Assembly (NCBI GenBank): GCA_036003885.1
Contig: DASYSA010000473.1
Span: forward strand, 1 to 20,109
DNA length: 20,109 nucleotides
Origin: DASYSA01 sp036003885
GTDB taxonomy: Bacteria > Acidobacteriota > Blastocatellia > UBA7656
Direction: 5' to 3'
Shown piece by piece: positions 1 through 8,442 of this stretch; position 1 is the stretch's first letter; each line of letters opens with the position of its first letter. The position numbers and the translations under genes are program-made. A model generated the notes under the pieces. That model was given only the letters and a program-made list of their open reading frames with translations, searched no databases and had not been told where the DNA came from.

Positions 1-3000
1 GAAGGTCGAGGGAAGGCGCACGTAATTCCTGCCCATGTTGCCGATGTCGCCCAGAATGGTCGGCTTTGCGAAGCATGTCGGGTCGATTACATATGCCGTC
101 CCGGTAGGATCAGCGGTCCCAGGCGCCTTCCTTGGATTACAAGTAACGTTGGGACGCGCGTTCACCTGGCCGCCAGTGATGTCGGTGGTGCCCCCGGTGT
201 AAGTGACCGACAAATCCTTCGGTTTGCCGCTGGCGTACGAGGTTGTCCCGGAAACCTGCCAACCATCGAAGAAGGCTTTGACGACACCGTTGTCCCAGCG
301 CCGGCTTAGACCGGGTACATCGTAGATGTAGTTCACAGTAAAGATGTGGGTCTGGTCGAAATTGGACGGCGCATAGTTAAACGCCCTATAGGGACGCGGG
401 AAAGCAAGGTCGTCGGAATCGTCATTGGCATAGTCCAACGACTTTGAGTAGGTGTAGGCGACTCCATACTGGAACCCACGCGTGTACCGGCGGTTGACCT
501 GAACCTGCAACGAATTGTAGTTTGAGGTTCCGGACCAGAGTACCGTGTTGATGTCGGCGTAACCACGATAGGGCCGCAGGAAATCGTTTCCGAAGCGGCT
601 CCCGGTGACCGGGTCTATGTTATTCGTCCCGAGCCTTGCACCGTCCGGAACGCCGTTTATGTTCCGCCTCTCGCCCAAATGCCGCGTGAATGATCCCACA
701 TAGCTGACTTCCATCACAGTCTTGAGACCTATGTCCTGCTGGATGCCTAAAGAGAAGTTATAGCTGGCAGGTGTGTGGGAGTTAATCTCAACGGCGTTTA
801 TCGAGGACGGCCTGATTAGCGCAGTTCCTGTGAGGTTCGCAAGCTGATCAATGCTGCCGAAGTCGATGCTCAGGGTGCGATTCGCCGGCTGATTGTTGAC
901 CAGATTACCACCCGTCGTCCCGCCGCCTACTCGCGGAGCATGGTAGACACCTCCCATCGCGCGAAGCACAGTCTTTCCTTCGCCAAAAATGTCCCAGGCA
1001 AAGCCGAGGCGCGGCTCGAAATCGACAGGTCTCGTCTTCCTGTAGCCCCTGGGAGTATTCGGGTCGGTACCCAGCACCAGGCCATTGTTAGCCTCGCCGC
1101 TTCCCGGAACAATGGCGCCTATAAGCCCGGCATTGGCGCCGGTCAACGTAAAGAGCTGGCCGGTGACGGGATTCCTGGCGCGCCGCTGAGCAGTCGGACA
1201 GGTAGCCGGCGGAGTGAAGGCAACCGCACACGCACTCTCGTACAGCGATACCGCCTTACTCGGGTTGAACTGGGTCGGGTCAAAGTTTGAGCCTTGCCCA
1301 TCGAACTGCGCAAACGGCGAGTGGTAGCCAAAGCGCAGCCCGTAGTTTAGAGTCAGCCGCCGGCTCAGTTTCCACTGGTCCTGTCCATACCATTGAATGA
1401 GCGTCAGCTCGAGATTAGTAAAAGGACGCGCCTTCGATTCCTGATAGTTTCTGAAATTGCCTATGAGCGCATTGGCGTAAGCGTAGCTCGTATTCCCGAG
1501 CGCGGCGGTGTAGTTACTGTCGTTGCCCGAGAAGTTGAATACTCCGGACCATTGCCCGCCCGGGGCTTCACCGTTCTTTACACGCTCATAATACATGCCA
1601 AACTTGTAATTGTGACTGCCTCGAGTGATCGAGAGGTTATCCGCGAAAGAAGGACGGATGTAATCGTTGCCGATCTCCCCCCAGCGATCAAGCCAGTTGA
1701 TATTAGCCGGGTTGACTCCGAGCACACCGCCCCAACCGGTAGCCCTCGGGATCGTGCCGAGCCTGTTGTTGTCGGGAAAGAGCTGCGGCGCCGTATAGTT
1801 CAACGCGCTCCTTTGCAGGCGTTCGAGCTCGCCATCGGACGGCACAAAGCCTTCTGAGTCATGCCGCATGCCAAAATTGAACTCATTGACGACGGTCGCG
1901 GAGAAGAGATGGACCCAATTGGCGGACCAGCCGTCGTCCTTGTATAGGTAGTGCGAGCTGATGCCCCATCGGTTGTTATCCCCTCCGGGCCAGCCGGAAG
2001 TCCCGGTCCCCTCGTTGTCTGAAGTCCACCATTGTGCCTTCCAGTAGATGCTGTCCCTGCTTGACGGCCTGACGTCGAAACGGATCAGCTTGCTCCGCTT
2101 CGGTACGTCTTGAGGACTCTGTACGACGTAGTTGAAAGCGCCGCCGGTCGCGGTGCGGCCGTCAACCGCGTTGGGCAGTGGGAAATAGTTGAGCAGTGCT
2201 CGTCCGCTTGGATTGAACCGTGACGCAGGAATGATATTCAGACCGAGCGGGTTGCCGGCAGTCGCGCGGGAAGGATCTCGGAAACACGCGCTCTGGTCTG
2301 TGGCGTTGCAGTTGCCCGCGGTGATGAGCGGATCACGAACGAAGACCTTTTGAAGCGACGAATTGATCGACTGCGAGAAGTCGCCGGCTCGTTCGAGCGC
2401 GGTAGGGGTAGTCACGAAACGAGGATCCTGTGGCGTGATCTGGTGCGGCTTCTCGTACGAAAAGAAGAAGAAGGTCCTGTCCTTGAGCCCTTCGTTCAAG
2501 CGCGAAAGCGGCAATGGACCTCCAAATACGCCTCCCCAGATATTGTGACGGTAGAGCGGCCTCTTCAGACCCGCTTTGTTATTGAAGAACTGATTGGCAT
2601 TGAGAGCCTCATTTCGAAGGAAGTAGTATGCCGTGCCGCTGTAATCCTTTGTCCCGCCCTTGGAAACGAGATTGATTATGGCGCCGCCGTTGTTGCCGTA
2701 CTCGGCAGCGTAGTTATTTCGCAGGACCTTGACTTCGGCCACCGCGTCCTGGTTGATCGTCATGCTCAACTTGTTCGAGCCGCTCGGCTCGCTGGCGTTC
2801 AGTCCATCAACCGTGGAGACGGTGGAGCGGCCGCGCTGCCCCGAGATGTTGGGCAGGTCGGTGCCGAAGCCCTCACCGACGGCTTCGATGTCATCATTGT
2901 TGGAGGTTCCGGGCAACAGGCGCAGGAGGGAAGTAACGTCACGCCCTTTCGTGGAGATCAAGCTGATCTGGGCGGATGTGAGTCTGGCCGTCAGGTCGCT

Positions 3001-3408
3001 GCTTTCGGTTTCGACTCTCGTGCCTTCGGTCGTCACCGTGACCGTTTCGCTTACCTGCCCTGCGGTCAGTTCGATATTACCGATTGTCAGGGTCTCGTTG
3101 GCGCTCAAGACAGCGCCTTTGCGCTCGAGAGTCTGAAAGCCCGGGTGCTCCACCTTGATTGTGTAGCCGCCCGGCTGGACCGCTGCCACGCTGAATCTAC
3201 CGGTGTCATCCGTCGTTATGGTGCGCGCAGCTCGCGTGGCCTCGTTGAGGAGCGTGACCTTGGCCCCTACAATCGCGGCGCCGGAACTGTCGACTATTGT
3301 GCCGGCGATACTACCGGTGACAGTTTGTGTCGCGGCGGGCGCGCTGGCGAGCAGCGTGACGATCAGGCCGCATAGCAATTTCGGCCACAGACCTTTGAAA
3401 GCATGCAT
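1..3408 (-). CDS. Oar-like TonB-dependent outer-membrane receptor, truncated by window edge
   Basis: The reading frame is open from an ATG at 3408 to base 1, giving 1136 codons without the C-terminal end. The start is chosen because AGGAGG lies 7 nt upstream and a signal peptide follows (hydrophobic residues about 6-21, ending SAPAA). Residues about 24-110 form a CarboxypepD_reg beta-sandwich (GSIAGTIVDSSGAAIVGAKV). They are followed by a TBDR plug with the Oar-type segments DGLNASEPSGSN and AAEYGNNGGAIINLVSKGGT, and then a long aromatic-rich beta-barrel. The last codons in the window read GNMGRNYVRLPSTF, which resembles the near-C-terminal segment of Oar proteins, so roughly 100 residues are probably missing. 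Family knowledge: such proteins import bulky substrates, often oligosaccharides, using TonB energy. Inference: it serves the uronate locus, since it lies 150 bp downstream of the GntR regulator gene. Substrate is not deducible. Confidence 0.9.
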   Translation of the reverse strand, partial: MHAFKGLWPKLLCGLIVTLLASAPAATQTVTGSIAGTIVDSSGAAIVGAKVTLLNEATRAARTITTDDTGRFSVAAVQPGGYTIKVEHPGFQTLERKGAVLSANETLTIGNIELTAGQVSETVTVTTEGTRVETESSDLTARLTSAQISLISTKGRDVTSLLRLLPGTSNNDDIEAVGEGFGTDLPNISGQRGRSTVSTVDGLNASEPSGSNKLSMTINQDAVAEVKVLRNNYAAEYGNNGGAIINLVSKGGTKDYSGTAYYFLRNEALNANQFFNNKAGLKRPLYRHNIWGGVFGGPLPLSRLNEGLKDRTFFFFSYEKPHQITPQDPRFVTTPTALERAGDFSQSINSSLQKVFVRDPLITAGNCNATDQSACFRDPSRATAGNPLGLNIIPASRFNPSGRALLNYFPLPNAVDGRTATGGAFNYVVQSPQDVPKRSKLIRFDVRPSSRDSIYWKAQWWTSDNEGTGTSGWPGGDNNRWGISSHYLYKDDGWSANWVHLFSATVVNEFNFGMRHDSEGFVPSDGELERLQRSALNYTAPQLFPDNNRLGTIPRATGWGGVLGVNPANINWLDRWGEIGNDYIRPSFADNLSITRGSHNYKFGMYYERVKNGEAPGGQWSGVFNFSGNDSNYTAALGNTSYAYANALIGNFRNYQESKARPFTNLELTLIQWYGQDQWKLSRRLTLNYGLRFGYHSPFAQFDGQGSNFDPTQFNPSKAVSLYESACAVAFTPPATCPTAQRRARNPVTGQLFTLTGANAGLIGAIVPGSGEANNGLVLGTDPNTPRGYRKTRPVDFEPRLGFAWDIFGEGKTVLRAMGGVYHAPRVGGGTTGGNLVNNQPANRTLSIDFGSIDQLANLTGTALIRPSSINAVEINSHTPASYNFSLGIQQDIGLKTVMEVSYVGSFTRHLGERRNINGVPDGARLGTNNIDPVTGSRFGNDFLRPYRGYADINTVLWSGTSNYNSLQVQVNRRYTRGFQYGVAYTYSKSLDYANDDSDDLAFPRPYRAFNYAPSNFDQTHIFTVNYIYDVPGLSRRWDNGVVKAFFDGWQVSGTTSYASGKPKDLSVTYTGGTTDITGGQVNARPNVTCNPRKAPGTADPTGTAYVIDPTCFAKPTILGDIGNMGRNYVRLPSTF

Positions 3409-3514
3409 GGGGTGTCCTCCTGTTTTGTTATTCCTTCGAGCGGCGCCCGTACTCGAGAACCGTCTGCCCACACTGGAGCGCCGATTCAAGTCGCTGCGGG
3501 CAAGCGTGCTGCCT

Positions 3515-3533
3515 GCCCCGTTTGCGACGGGGC
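3515..3533 (-). terminator. GC hairpin between gntR and TBDR gene (possible terminator)
   Basis: A perfect 7-bp stem (GCCCCGT / ACGGGGC) with a 5-nt loop lies in the 150-bp gap after the GntR gene. No U-tract follows on the minus strand, so it would be a weak intrinsic terminator or an attenuating/processing hairpin between the regulator and the receptor gene. Confidence 0.4.
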
Positions 3534-3558
3534 TCGGCGGAGCAGACAGATCGAGAGA

Positions 3559-4356
3559 TCAGGCCTTCTCCTTCTGAAACTCATAGGTCCCATGCTCTTC
3601 ACTCTCTTCCAGAGCGAAGGCCGTTTGCGCCCGAAGGATATGCTCCCGCATCGCGGCCCGTGCCTCTTCGGGCTGGTGCGACCGGATCGCGCGGTAAATC
3701 CGACGGTGCAAATCGAGGGACTCGGTGAAATCGTGAGCCCTGTCGATGGTCTCGCGTCTGCGCTCATACATGACGGCTGAAACCATCTCCACCAGGGTAC
3801 CCAGCGTGGGGTTCCCCGACGCTGCGGCAATCGCCCGATGAAAGCGAATGTCGTGGATCAAATACTGCTGCGGGTCGTTGAGCGTGGCATACATCTCAGT
3901 GATCTCGTCGGCGAGTGTGGCCAACTGTTCACCCTGCGCTCGCTCCGCCGCCAGACCCGCTGCTCCCACTTCGAGAATGCTGCGGGTTTCAAACATATGA
4001 TCGAATGTGAAGCCGTGCAGTCCAGCCAGCAATTTCAGCGGCTCGCTATCGAGCAAGGGCGGCCCCTCAGCGATGAATGTGCCGGCCCCCTGACGCGACT
4101 TGAGCGCACCCATTGACACCAGCAAACGCAGACCCGACCGCAGAGCCGGACGGCTCACGCCAAGTTGCCTGGCAAGTTCACGCTCGGGAGGCAGCCGATC
4201 TCCAGCTTTGAGTTGCCGCGTGTTCACAAGTTCAGAGATCTGGGCCGCCACGTTCTCGCTCGTCCGCCCCTGACCCTCGGACTGGATAACCTTAAATCGA
4301 AATGTTCTCAAATTGGTCATGCCTTTGATTGTCCCTGGAGCGAACTTATATGCCAT
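3559..4356 (-). CDS. GntR-family transcriptional regulator, FadR (FCD) subfamily
   Basis: A 265-aa DNA-binding regulator. The start at 4356 is preferred over an in-frame ATG at 4506 because TTGGAGGG lies 5 nt upstream and the extra 50 residues look non-coding. Residues about 32-97 form the GntR winged helix-turn-helix (AGDRLPPERELARQLGVSRP, then GTFI). Residues about 118-245 form the all-helical FCD ligand domain. D169, H173, H217 and H239 fit the metal-binding quartet known in FCD proteins, whose ligands are often carboxylic acids or sugar acids. It is encoded between two TBDR genes at the end of a uronate catabolic locus, so a uronate-derived effector such as a keto-deoxy sugar acid is a reasonable inference (ExuR/UxuR/KdgR-like role). 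A palindrome fitting this subfamily lies about 150 bp upstream, which suggests autoregulation and/or control of neighbouring genes. Confidence 0.92.
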   Translation of the reverse strand: MAYKFAPGTIKGMTNLRTFRFKVIQSEGQGRTSENVAAQISELVNTRQLKAGDRLPPERELARQLGVSRPALRSGLRLLVSMGALKSRQGAGTFIAEGPPLLDSEPLKLLAGLHGFTFDHMFETRSILEVGAAGLAAERAQGEQLATLADEITEMYATLNDPQQYLIHDIRFHRAIAAASGNPTLGTLVEMVSAVMYERRRETIDRAHDFTESLDLHRRIYRAIRSHQPEEARAAMREHILRAQTAFALEESEEHGTYEFQKEKA

Positions 4357-4402
4357 TTCGACCCTCCAAGTCAAGAATGAAATGGTGAATACGCAACCTA
4401 TT

Positions 4403-4430
4403 TTTATCGGTAACAATCTGGGGTTCTCAA
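4403..4430 (-). promoter_or_regulatory. Candidate sigma70-type promoter of the GntR gene
   Basis: On the minus strand TTGAGA (4430-4425, 5 of 6 to TTGACA) is separated by 16 nt from GATAAA (4408-4403, 4 of 6 to TATAAT). The predicted start of transcription lies about 40 nt before the GntR start codon. This is a match by eye only. Confidence 0.35.
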
Positions 4431-4507
4431 CTCCACCAGTCGAAGAGCAGGCCAGCTGAACCAACCTCAGTCTCTGACCGAGATTTAGGACCTTTGAACA
4501 GAGCAAG

Positions 4508-4534
4508 CCTCAAATTGGTTGAACCAATTTGAGG
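4508..4534. promoter_or_regulatory. Perfect 27-bp palindrome, probable FadR/PdhR-type GntR operator
   Basis: Two 13-bp arms flank a single central base with no mismatch; the core reads AAATTGGTTGAACCAATTT. This fits the ATTGGTnnnACCAAT half-site arrangement established for PdhR and the general TGGTnnnACCA pattern of FadR-subfamily regulators. It lies between the GntR gene (start 4356) and the end of the upstream TBDR gene (4656). It is about 78 bp upstream of the candidate -35 element, so it could act on another start site or through looping. A hairpin role is less likely because the centre is AT-rich and no U-tract follows. Confidence 0.72.
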
Positions 4535-4601
4535 CGACACAGTCGTGCGCCGTCTTGCCGCGGCACCTGAACAGCGCCAGACAACACGACAGTGGCGACA
4601 A

Positions 4602-4637
4602 GGCTCACCCCCGGATTCTTCCTCCAGGGGCTGAGCC
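4602..4637 (-). terminator. Long hairpin after the second TBDR gene (possible terminator)
   Basis: Nineteen bases after the TBDR stop codon, minus-strand RNA can pair GGCTCA-G-CCCC with GGGG-G-TGAGCC: 10 pairs with one G-G mismatch and a roughly 14-nt loop. Only two U residues follow, so intrinsic termination is uncertain. It separates the TBDR gene from the GntR gene and operator. Confidence 0.45.
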
Positions 4638-4655
4638 TCAACTAAACCAGATCAC

Positions 4656-7600
4656 CTAAAACGTAAGCTTCAATCCCAACTGCACGTTGCGACCGGGAGC
4701 CGCTCCGGTTACCGTTCCGAACGCACGATTACTGTAGGTCTGGACTCCGTTTATTGTAGTCACACTGCCGAGGGTCGTGCCCGGATTGTTGAAGTTGGTT
4801 TGATTGAAGGCGTTGAAGAAATCAGCCTGCAGCTGCAGTCTCATTCCCTCGCGAATAGCAAATTTCTTGCGCATCGAAAGATCCCACAGGTAACGGCCCG
4901 GTCCTTCAACGATGCCCACGCCGCTGGTCCCCGTTCGCTCATCCGGGGCAATGAAGAACGCGTTCGTGTTGAACCATGAGTCTGGGCCTTTAAGGACGCT
5001 CGGAAGGCTGACTACACCTCCCAGGTAGTCACCTCGGCGGTTGCCGATCGATGTAGTACCCCTTACCGTCAGCGGCTGGCCGGTCTGCACCCTTGTTATG
5101 CCGCTCAACTCCCACCCCGACAAAACTGCGCCTTGCACACTCTTCCAATTTCTGAAGAACGGCACTCTATAGGTGTAGGTTGTAACGAAGATGTGAGTGC
5201 GGTCGAAGTCCGCCGGCCCGCGCTCAGCTCTCCTGTTGAATGGATTCTCGCCAACATCAAAGCCGTCAAAGTTACCGCTCGTGTCGGTCAGAATCTTGGA
5301 CCAGGTATAACTGACCGTCATGGTGACGTCTCCCTTTCGCTTGGCTGCGTACAACTGGAGGGCGTTGTAGCTGGACGTCCCATCGCTGAGTCGCATATTG
5401 ATCGCCGAATACCCCTTGTATGGGCGAAGCGCATTGACGTTGAGTCGCTGCGCAGTTGGGAGCTTCGAGTTCGCCAGCAGCACCGCAAATGTCGGTTGGT
5501 TAATATCCGGCTGGCGGAGTAGATGCCGGCCCTGACCTGCCACCCACGCCATCTCGGCAAACACGTTCCCGGGCAATTCACGTTGAACGCTGAGGCTCCA
5601 GTTCATCGTGTAAGGCAGCACCAGGTTCGGGTCAATCGCGGTTAGAGCGCCGAACGGAGCCGCCGCCGCGGGCCGCCCACCGGCCGGGTTAGAAATGTTA
5701 CCGTTCTCGAGTTGGACGTTCGAAAGGAACGGGGGCGTGCTCAGCAGCGGGAAGATCAGATTACCTTCAATGCGATCGTAGAAGATCCCGAATCCCCCAC
5801 GCACCGCCATCTTTCCGTCGGCGAGAGGAGACCAGGCAAAGCCCAAGCGCGGCGAGATCAGGTGCTGAGGTTCGTAAAAGCCCCTGGGAGCTCCGGTGGG
5901 CACCGCCGCAACATCCGGACTGTTGGCGGTTGGCACGCGACCCAGCTCCTTCTCAGGCACTCCGTTCCCGGGACGCACCAATCCATTGAATCGGTTGCCT
6001 CCCTTGGTTGTATCGATTGTGCCGTTGGCCAGGATCGTCACTGCCTTCGAAGGATCGTACAGGCTGGGATCGAAATTGACGACGTTATTGGCCTGAGTGT
6101 AGATCGGAAACGCATATTGATAACGTGCTCCGAGCTCGAGGCTCAACTTCGGGTGAAGCTTCCAGCTGTCAGTTACGTACGCGTCGTATTGCTTGAACCT
6201 GAAGAACCCAATCGGATCTGCGGACGCTTCGCTGTAGGTCCTGAAGTTGCCAAGCAATGCATCGGCGAACGCGTTACCCGTCGTTTTGGTGTTCCCGCCG
6301 GTGCTGAAGGCAACCTGGCCGGAATATTGCGACCGGGCGTTTTGATCCTTCCGGTTGCGAATGATAAGCACCCCGGCCTTGAGTGAGTGTTTGCCTCGCA
6401 CGTTAGTGATGTTGTCACCAATCGCGATATCCGTTGTCGGTGAGAGGAGCGAACGTGAGGCTCCTTCGTAGCTTGCGAAGTTGGTGATAGTAACCGACGG
6501 GATCCCATTCTCGAATCGCCCGCCGGCGAGAAAGAGCTGGGGAAAGGTGAAGCCATATGTGTCGCGCTTCCAGAACTCGCCAACCGGAAAAATCCGTTGC
6601 GAATTCCACGAAGCGTTGATTTTGACTTCATTGATGAGCGTCGGCTTCAGGAGCCAGGTGTGGCCGATCTGATAGCTGAAACCCGGTCTGAGCCGGTTGT
6701 TTGGAATAGTCGGCAGATCCGCTCCTATGAACACGCCAAACGGGTCGATCAGGTCGTAGTCATCGTGGAGATAGCGTCCATAGATGCTGTGTTTGCTGTT
6801 CACAGTGTAGTCGATCCTGACGAGTTCCTGTCTGAAGTCGAACGGGTTCGGCCGTTGATATATGGCATTATTGGCCGTGGGCGTATCTATGTAGGCGACA
6901 GCCAACTTCTCCATTTCGTTGTACACGTTAGCAAAAGCTCGCCCGTCCGGAGTTATCATCGAAGCGAGGTTCCTGCCGGGCACTGGAGTGGTGGTACCGG
7001 GAAGGTTTAGTGTTCCCGTCCTGAGGCTGAAGTCGCCCGCTCGCTCGGCCCTCGTGGGAAGAGTTCGCCTTGCGGTGCCAGTGAATCGACGAATCTTCTT
7101 CCACTCGATGCCGCCGAAGAAGAAGAGCTTGTCTTTGATGATGGGGCCGCCAAAGCTGAAGCCGAAATTGTTGTAGCGCAACGGCGGACGATCGACGATC
7201 GCCTTTCCGACACGCGAGTCCCCCGATGGCACTTTTACATCGGGCGCCAGGGCGTTTGGATTGTCCGTAAAGCGGCCCGCAGCGTTGTTGAAGAAGCTGT
7301 TCGCATCGAACTTGTCATTTCTCAGAAACTCGAAAGCGCTGCCGTGGAACCGATTGGATCCGCTTCGCGTCACAATGTTGATCGATGCTCCGGAATTGCG
7401 GCCGTATTCAGCCGAGAAGTTCGAAGTCTGGATCTTTACTTCCCGTATGAAGTCAATTCCAACGTTGTTTATCTGGCTGTTGTTGCTGCCCGAGTCCAGG
7501 TTGAATCCACCATCTACTGCGAGCAGGTTAGCGTTACCGCGGTTCCCGTTGATGGGTTGGTTTACGCTAAGACTGGTCATCATCCCGAGTTGATCGTCAA

Positions 7601-8129
7601 CCAGCAACGGCACGCCAGGTATCAGCGTAGTCAGCTGCATGTAGTTGCGCCCGTTCAACGCAAGGTCCTGAACCTGATTCTGATCTACCACTCGCGCCAT
7701 CTCGCCTGATGTGGTGTTGATCGTCTCACCGGTCGATGCCGTAACGGTGACGGTGTCGCTGATCGCACCCGGATCGAGCTGGAAGTTGGCCGTGAGGCGA
7801 CCATCGGAAACCAGCTCGTAGCCCGTTTTGGTAGCCTTCTTGAAGCCGTCTTGCTCGACCGTGATGCTGTAGTCACCAACCGCAAGATTTGTGACCACGA
7901 AGAATCCGCTGTCATCTGTGGTCCCCGTGCGGCTCACTCCGGTTGCCTGATTGGTGATCGTAACCTTAGCGCCGTGAATGACCGCTCCCGAACCGTCCGT
8001 TACTGTTCCTGAGATGCGGCCGACGGTCTGCGCCCAGACAACTCCATTCAGAGTTCCTGAAAGGGGCGCAACGTTAAGGATAATCACCAGCATGACTCCA
8101 AGAAACCCTCGACTGAAAGTAGTTTTCAT
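4656..8129 (-). CDS. Oar-like TonB-dependent outer-membrane receptor
   Basis: A 1157-aa outer-membrane receptor, complete. The start at 8129 is chosen over an in-frame ATG at 8276 because GGAGGAGG lies 4 nt upstream and a signal peptide follows immediately (MKTTFSRGFLGVMLVIILN, cleavage near VVWAQ at about residue 33). Residues about 36-118 are a CarboxypepD_reg domain (RISGTVTDGSGAVIHGAKVT). Residues about 120-260 hold the plug (VDQNQVQDLALNGRNYMQL; SAEYGRNSGASINIVTRSGS). The rest is a beta-barrel that ends in NVQLGLKLTF, with the terminal Phe typical of outer-membrane proteins. No TonB-box was identified. It follows the alginate-lyase-domain gene after 313 bp, and the family role is TonB-driven uptake. 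Inference: import of uronate oligosaccharides. Unlike Bacteroidota PULs there is no susD-like gene beside it. Confidence 0.95.
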   Translation of the reverse strand: MKTTFSRGFLGVMLVIILNVAPLSGTLNGVVWAQTVGRISGTVTDGSGAVIHGAKVTITNQATGVSRTGTTDDSGFFVVTNLAVGDYSITVEQDGFKKATKTGYELVSDGRLTANFQLDPGAISDTVTVTASTGETINTTSGEMARVVDQNQVQDLALNGRNYMQLTTLIPGVPLLVDDQLGMMTSLSVNQPINGNRGNANLLAVDGGFNLDSGSNNSQINNVGIDFIREVKIQTSNFSAEYGRNSGASINIVTRSGSNRFHGSAFEFLRNDKFDANSFFNNAAGRFTDNPNALAPDVKVPSGDSRVGKAIVDRPPLRYNNFGFSFGGPIIKDKLFFFGGIEWKKIRRFTGTARRTLPTRAERAGDFSLRTGTLNLPGTTTPVPGRNLASMITPDGRAFANVYNEMEKLAVAYIDTPTANNAIYQRPNPFDFRQELVRIDYTVNSKHSIYGRYLHDDYDLIDPFGVFIGADLPTIPNNRLRPGFSYQIGHTWLLKPTLINEVKINASWNSQRIFPVGEFWKRDTYGFTFPQLFLAGGRFENGIPSVTITNFASYEGASRSLLSPTTDIAIGDNITNVRGKHSLKAGVLIIRNRKDQNARSQYSGQVAFSTGGNTKTTGNAFADALLGNFRTYSEASADPIGFFRFKQYDAYVTDSWKLHPKLSLELGARYQYAFPIYTQANNVVNFDPSLYDPSKAVTILANGTIDTTKGGNRFNGLVRPGNGVPEKELGRVPTANSPDVAAVPTGAPRGFYEPQHLISPRLGFAWSPLADGKMAVRGGFGIFYDRIEGNLIFPLLSTPPFLSNVQLENGNISNPAGGRPAAAAPFGALTAIDPNLVLPYTMNWSLSVQRELPGNVFAEMAWVAGQGRHLLRQPDINQPTFAVLLANSKLPTAQRLNVNALRPYKGYSAINMRLSDGTSSYNALQLYAAKRKGDVTMTVSYTWSKILTDTSGNFDGFDVGENPFNRRAERGPADFDRTHIFVTTYTYRVPFFRNWKSVQGAVLSGWELSGITRVQTGQPLTVRGTTSIGNRRGDYLGGVVSLPSVLKGPDSWFNTNAFFIAPDERTGTSGVGIVEGPGRYLWDLSMRKKFAIREGMRLQLQADFFNAFNQTNFNNPGTTLGSVTTINGVQTYSNRAFGTVTGAAPGRNVQLGLKLTF

Positions 8130-8442
8130 GTGACCTCCTCCAAAAGTGAGTTGTGGGGCTAACGGCTCTGCGCCCGCTCTGCCAGCACCGCTTAGCTCGG
8201 AAAAGAACAAATTAGGGATCATGACCTCTTGCGGCAGCAGCTTTGCCCACCTACGGCCCAGGGCGGTCAGATTCACCGCTCACCGTACCAGGAGGGATCT
8301 ACCACAGTCGCCGCCAGTCGCCCCTCATTCACCAGTCATTGTCAAACTCCGGGATCCCGGACACCCCGAGGCGGAATTAGCGTAACCTCAAAACGACTCA
8401 ACGCACCGGCTAACACTGCACGGACCCGCGAGCGCTTCGCGA
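8130..8442. other. Intergenic region upstream of the TBDR gene
   Basis: No gene is supported in these 313 bp. They contain the GGAGGAGG ribosome binding site of the TBDR gene, a 12-bp perfect palindrome CCGGGATCCCGG (8349-8360), an adjacent minus-strand TTGACA (8345-8340) without a convincing -10 partner, and a short hairpin CGCGA-agcgc-TCGCG (8427-8441) just after the lyase stop codon. The TBDR gene may have its own promoter here, but none can be assigned. Confidence 0.5.

Noticed and set aside
2350..3375. A 341-codon plus-strand open frame opposite the first TBDR gene
   Set aside because: It is the antisense shadow of a clear CarboxypepD_reg/TBDR reading frame, has no recognisable domain, and lacks a convincing ribosome binding site.
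4357..4506. N-terminal extension of the GntR protein to an ATG at 4506
   Set aside because: The extra 50 residues have no GntR-family similarity, and the ATG at 4356 has a strong, well-placed GGAGGG.
8340..8345. TTGACA upstream of the second TBDR gene as a promoter
   Set aside because: No acceptable -10 hexamer occurs 15-19 nt downstream on the minus strand.
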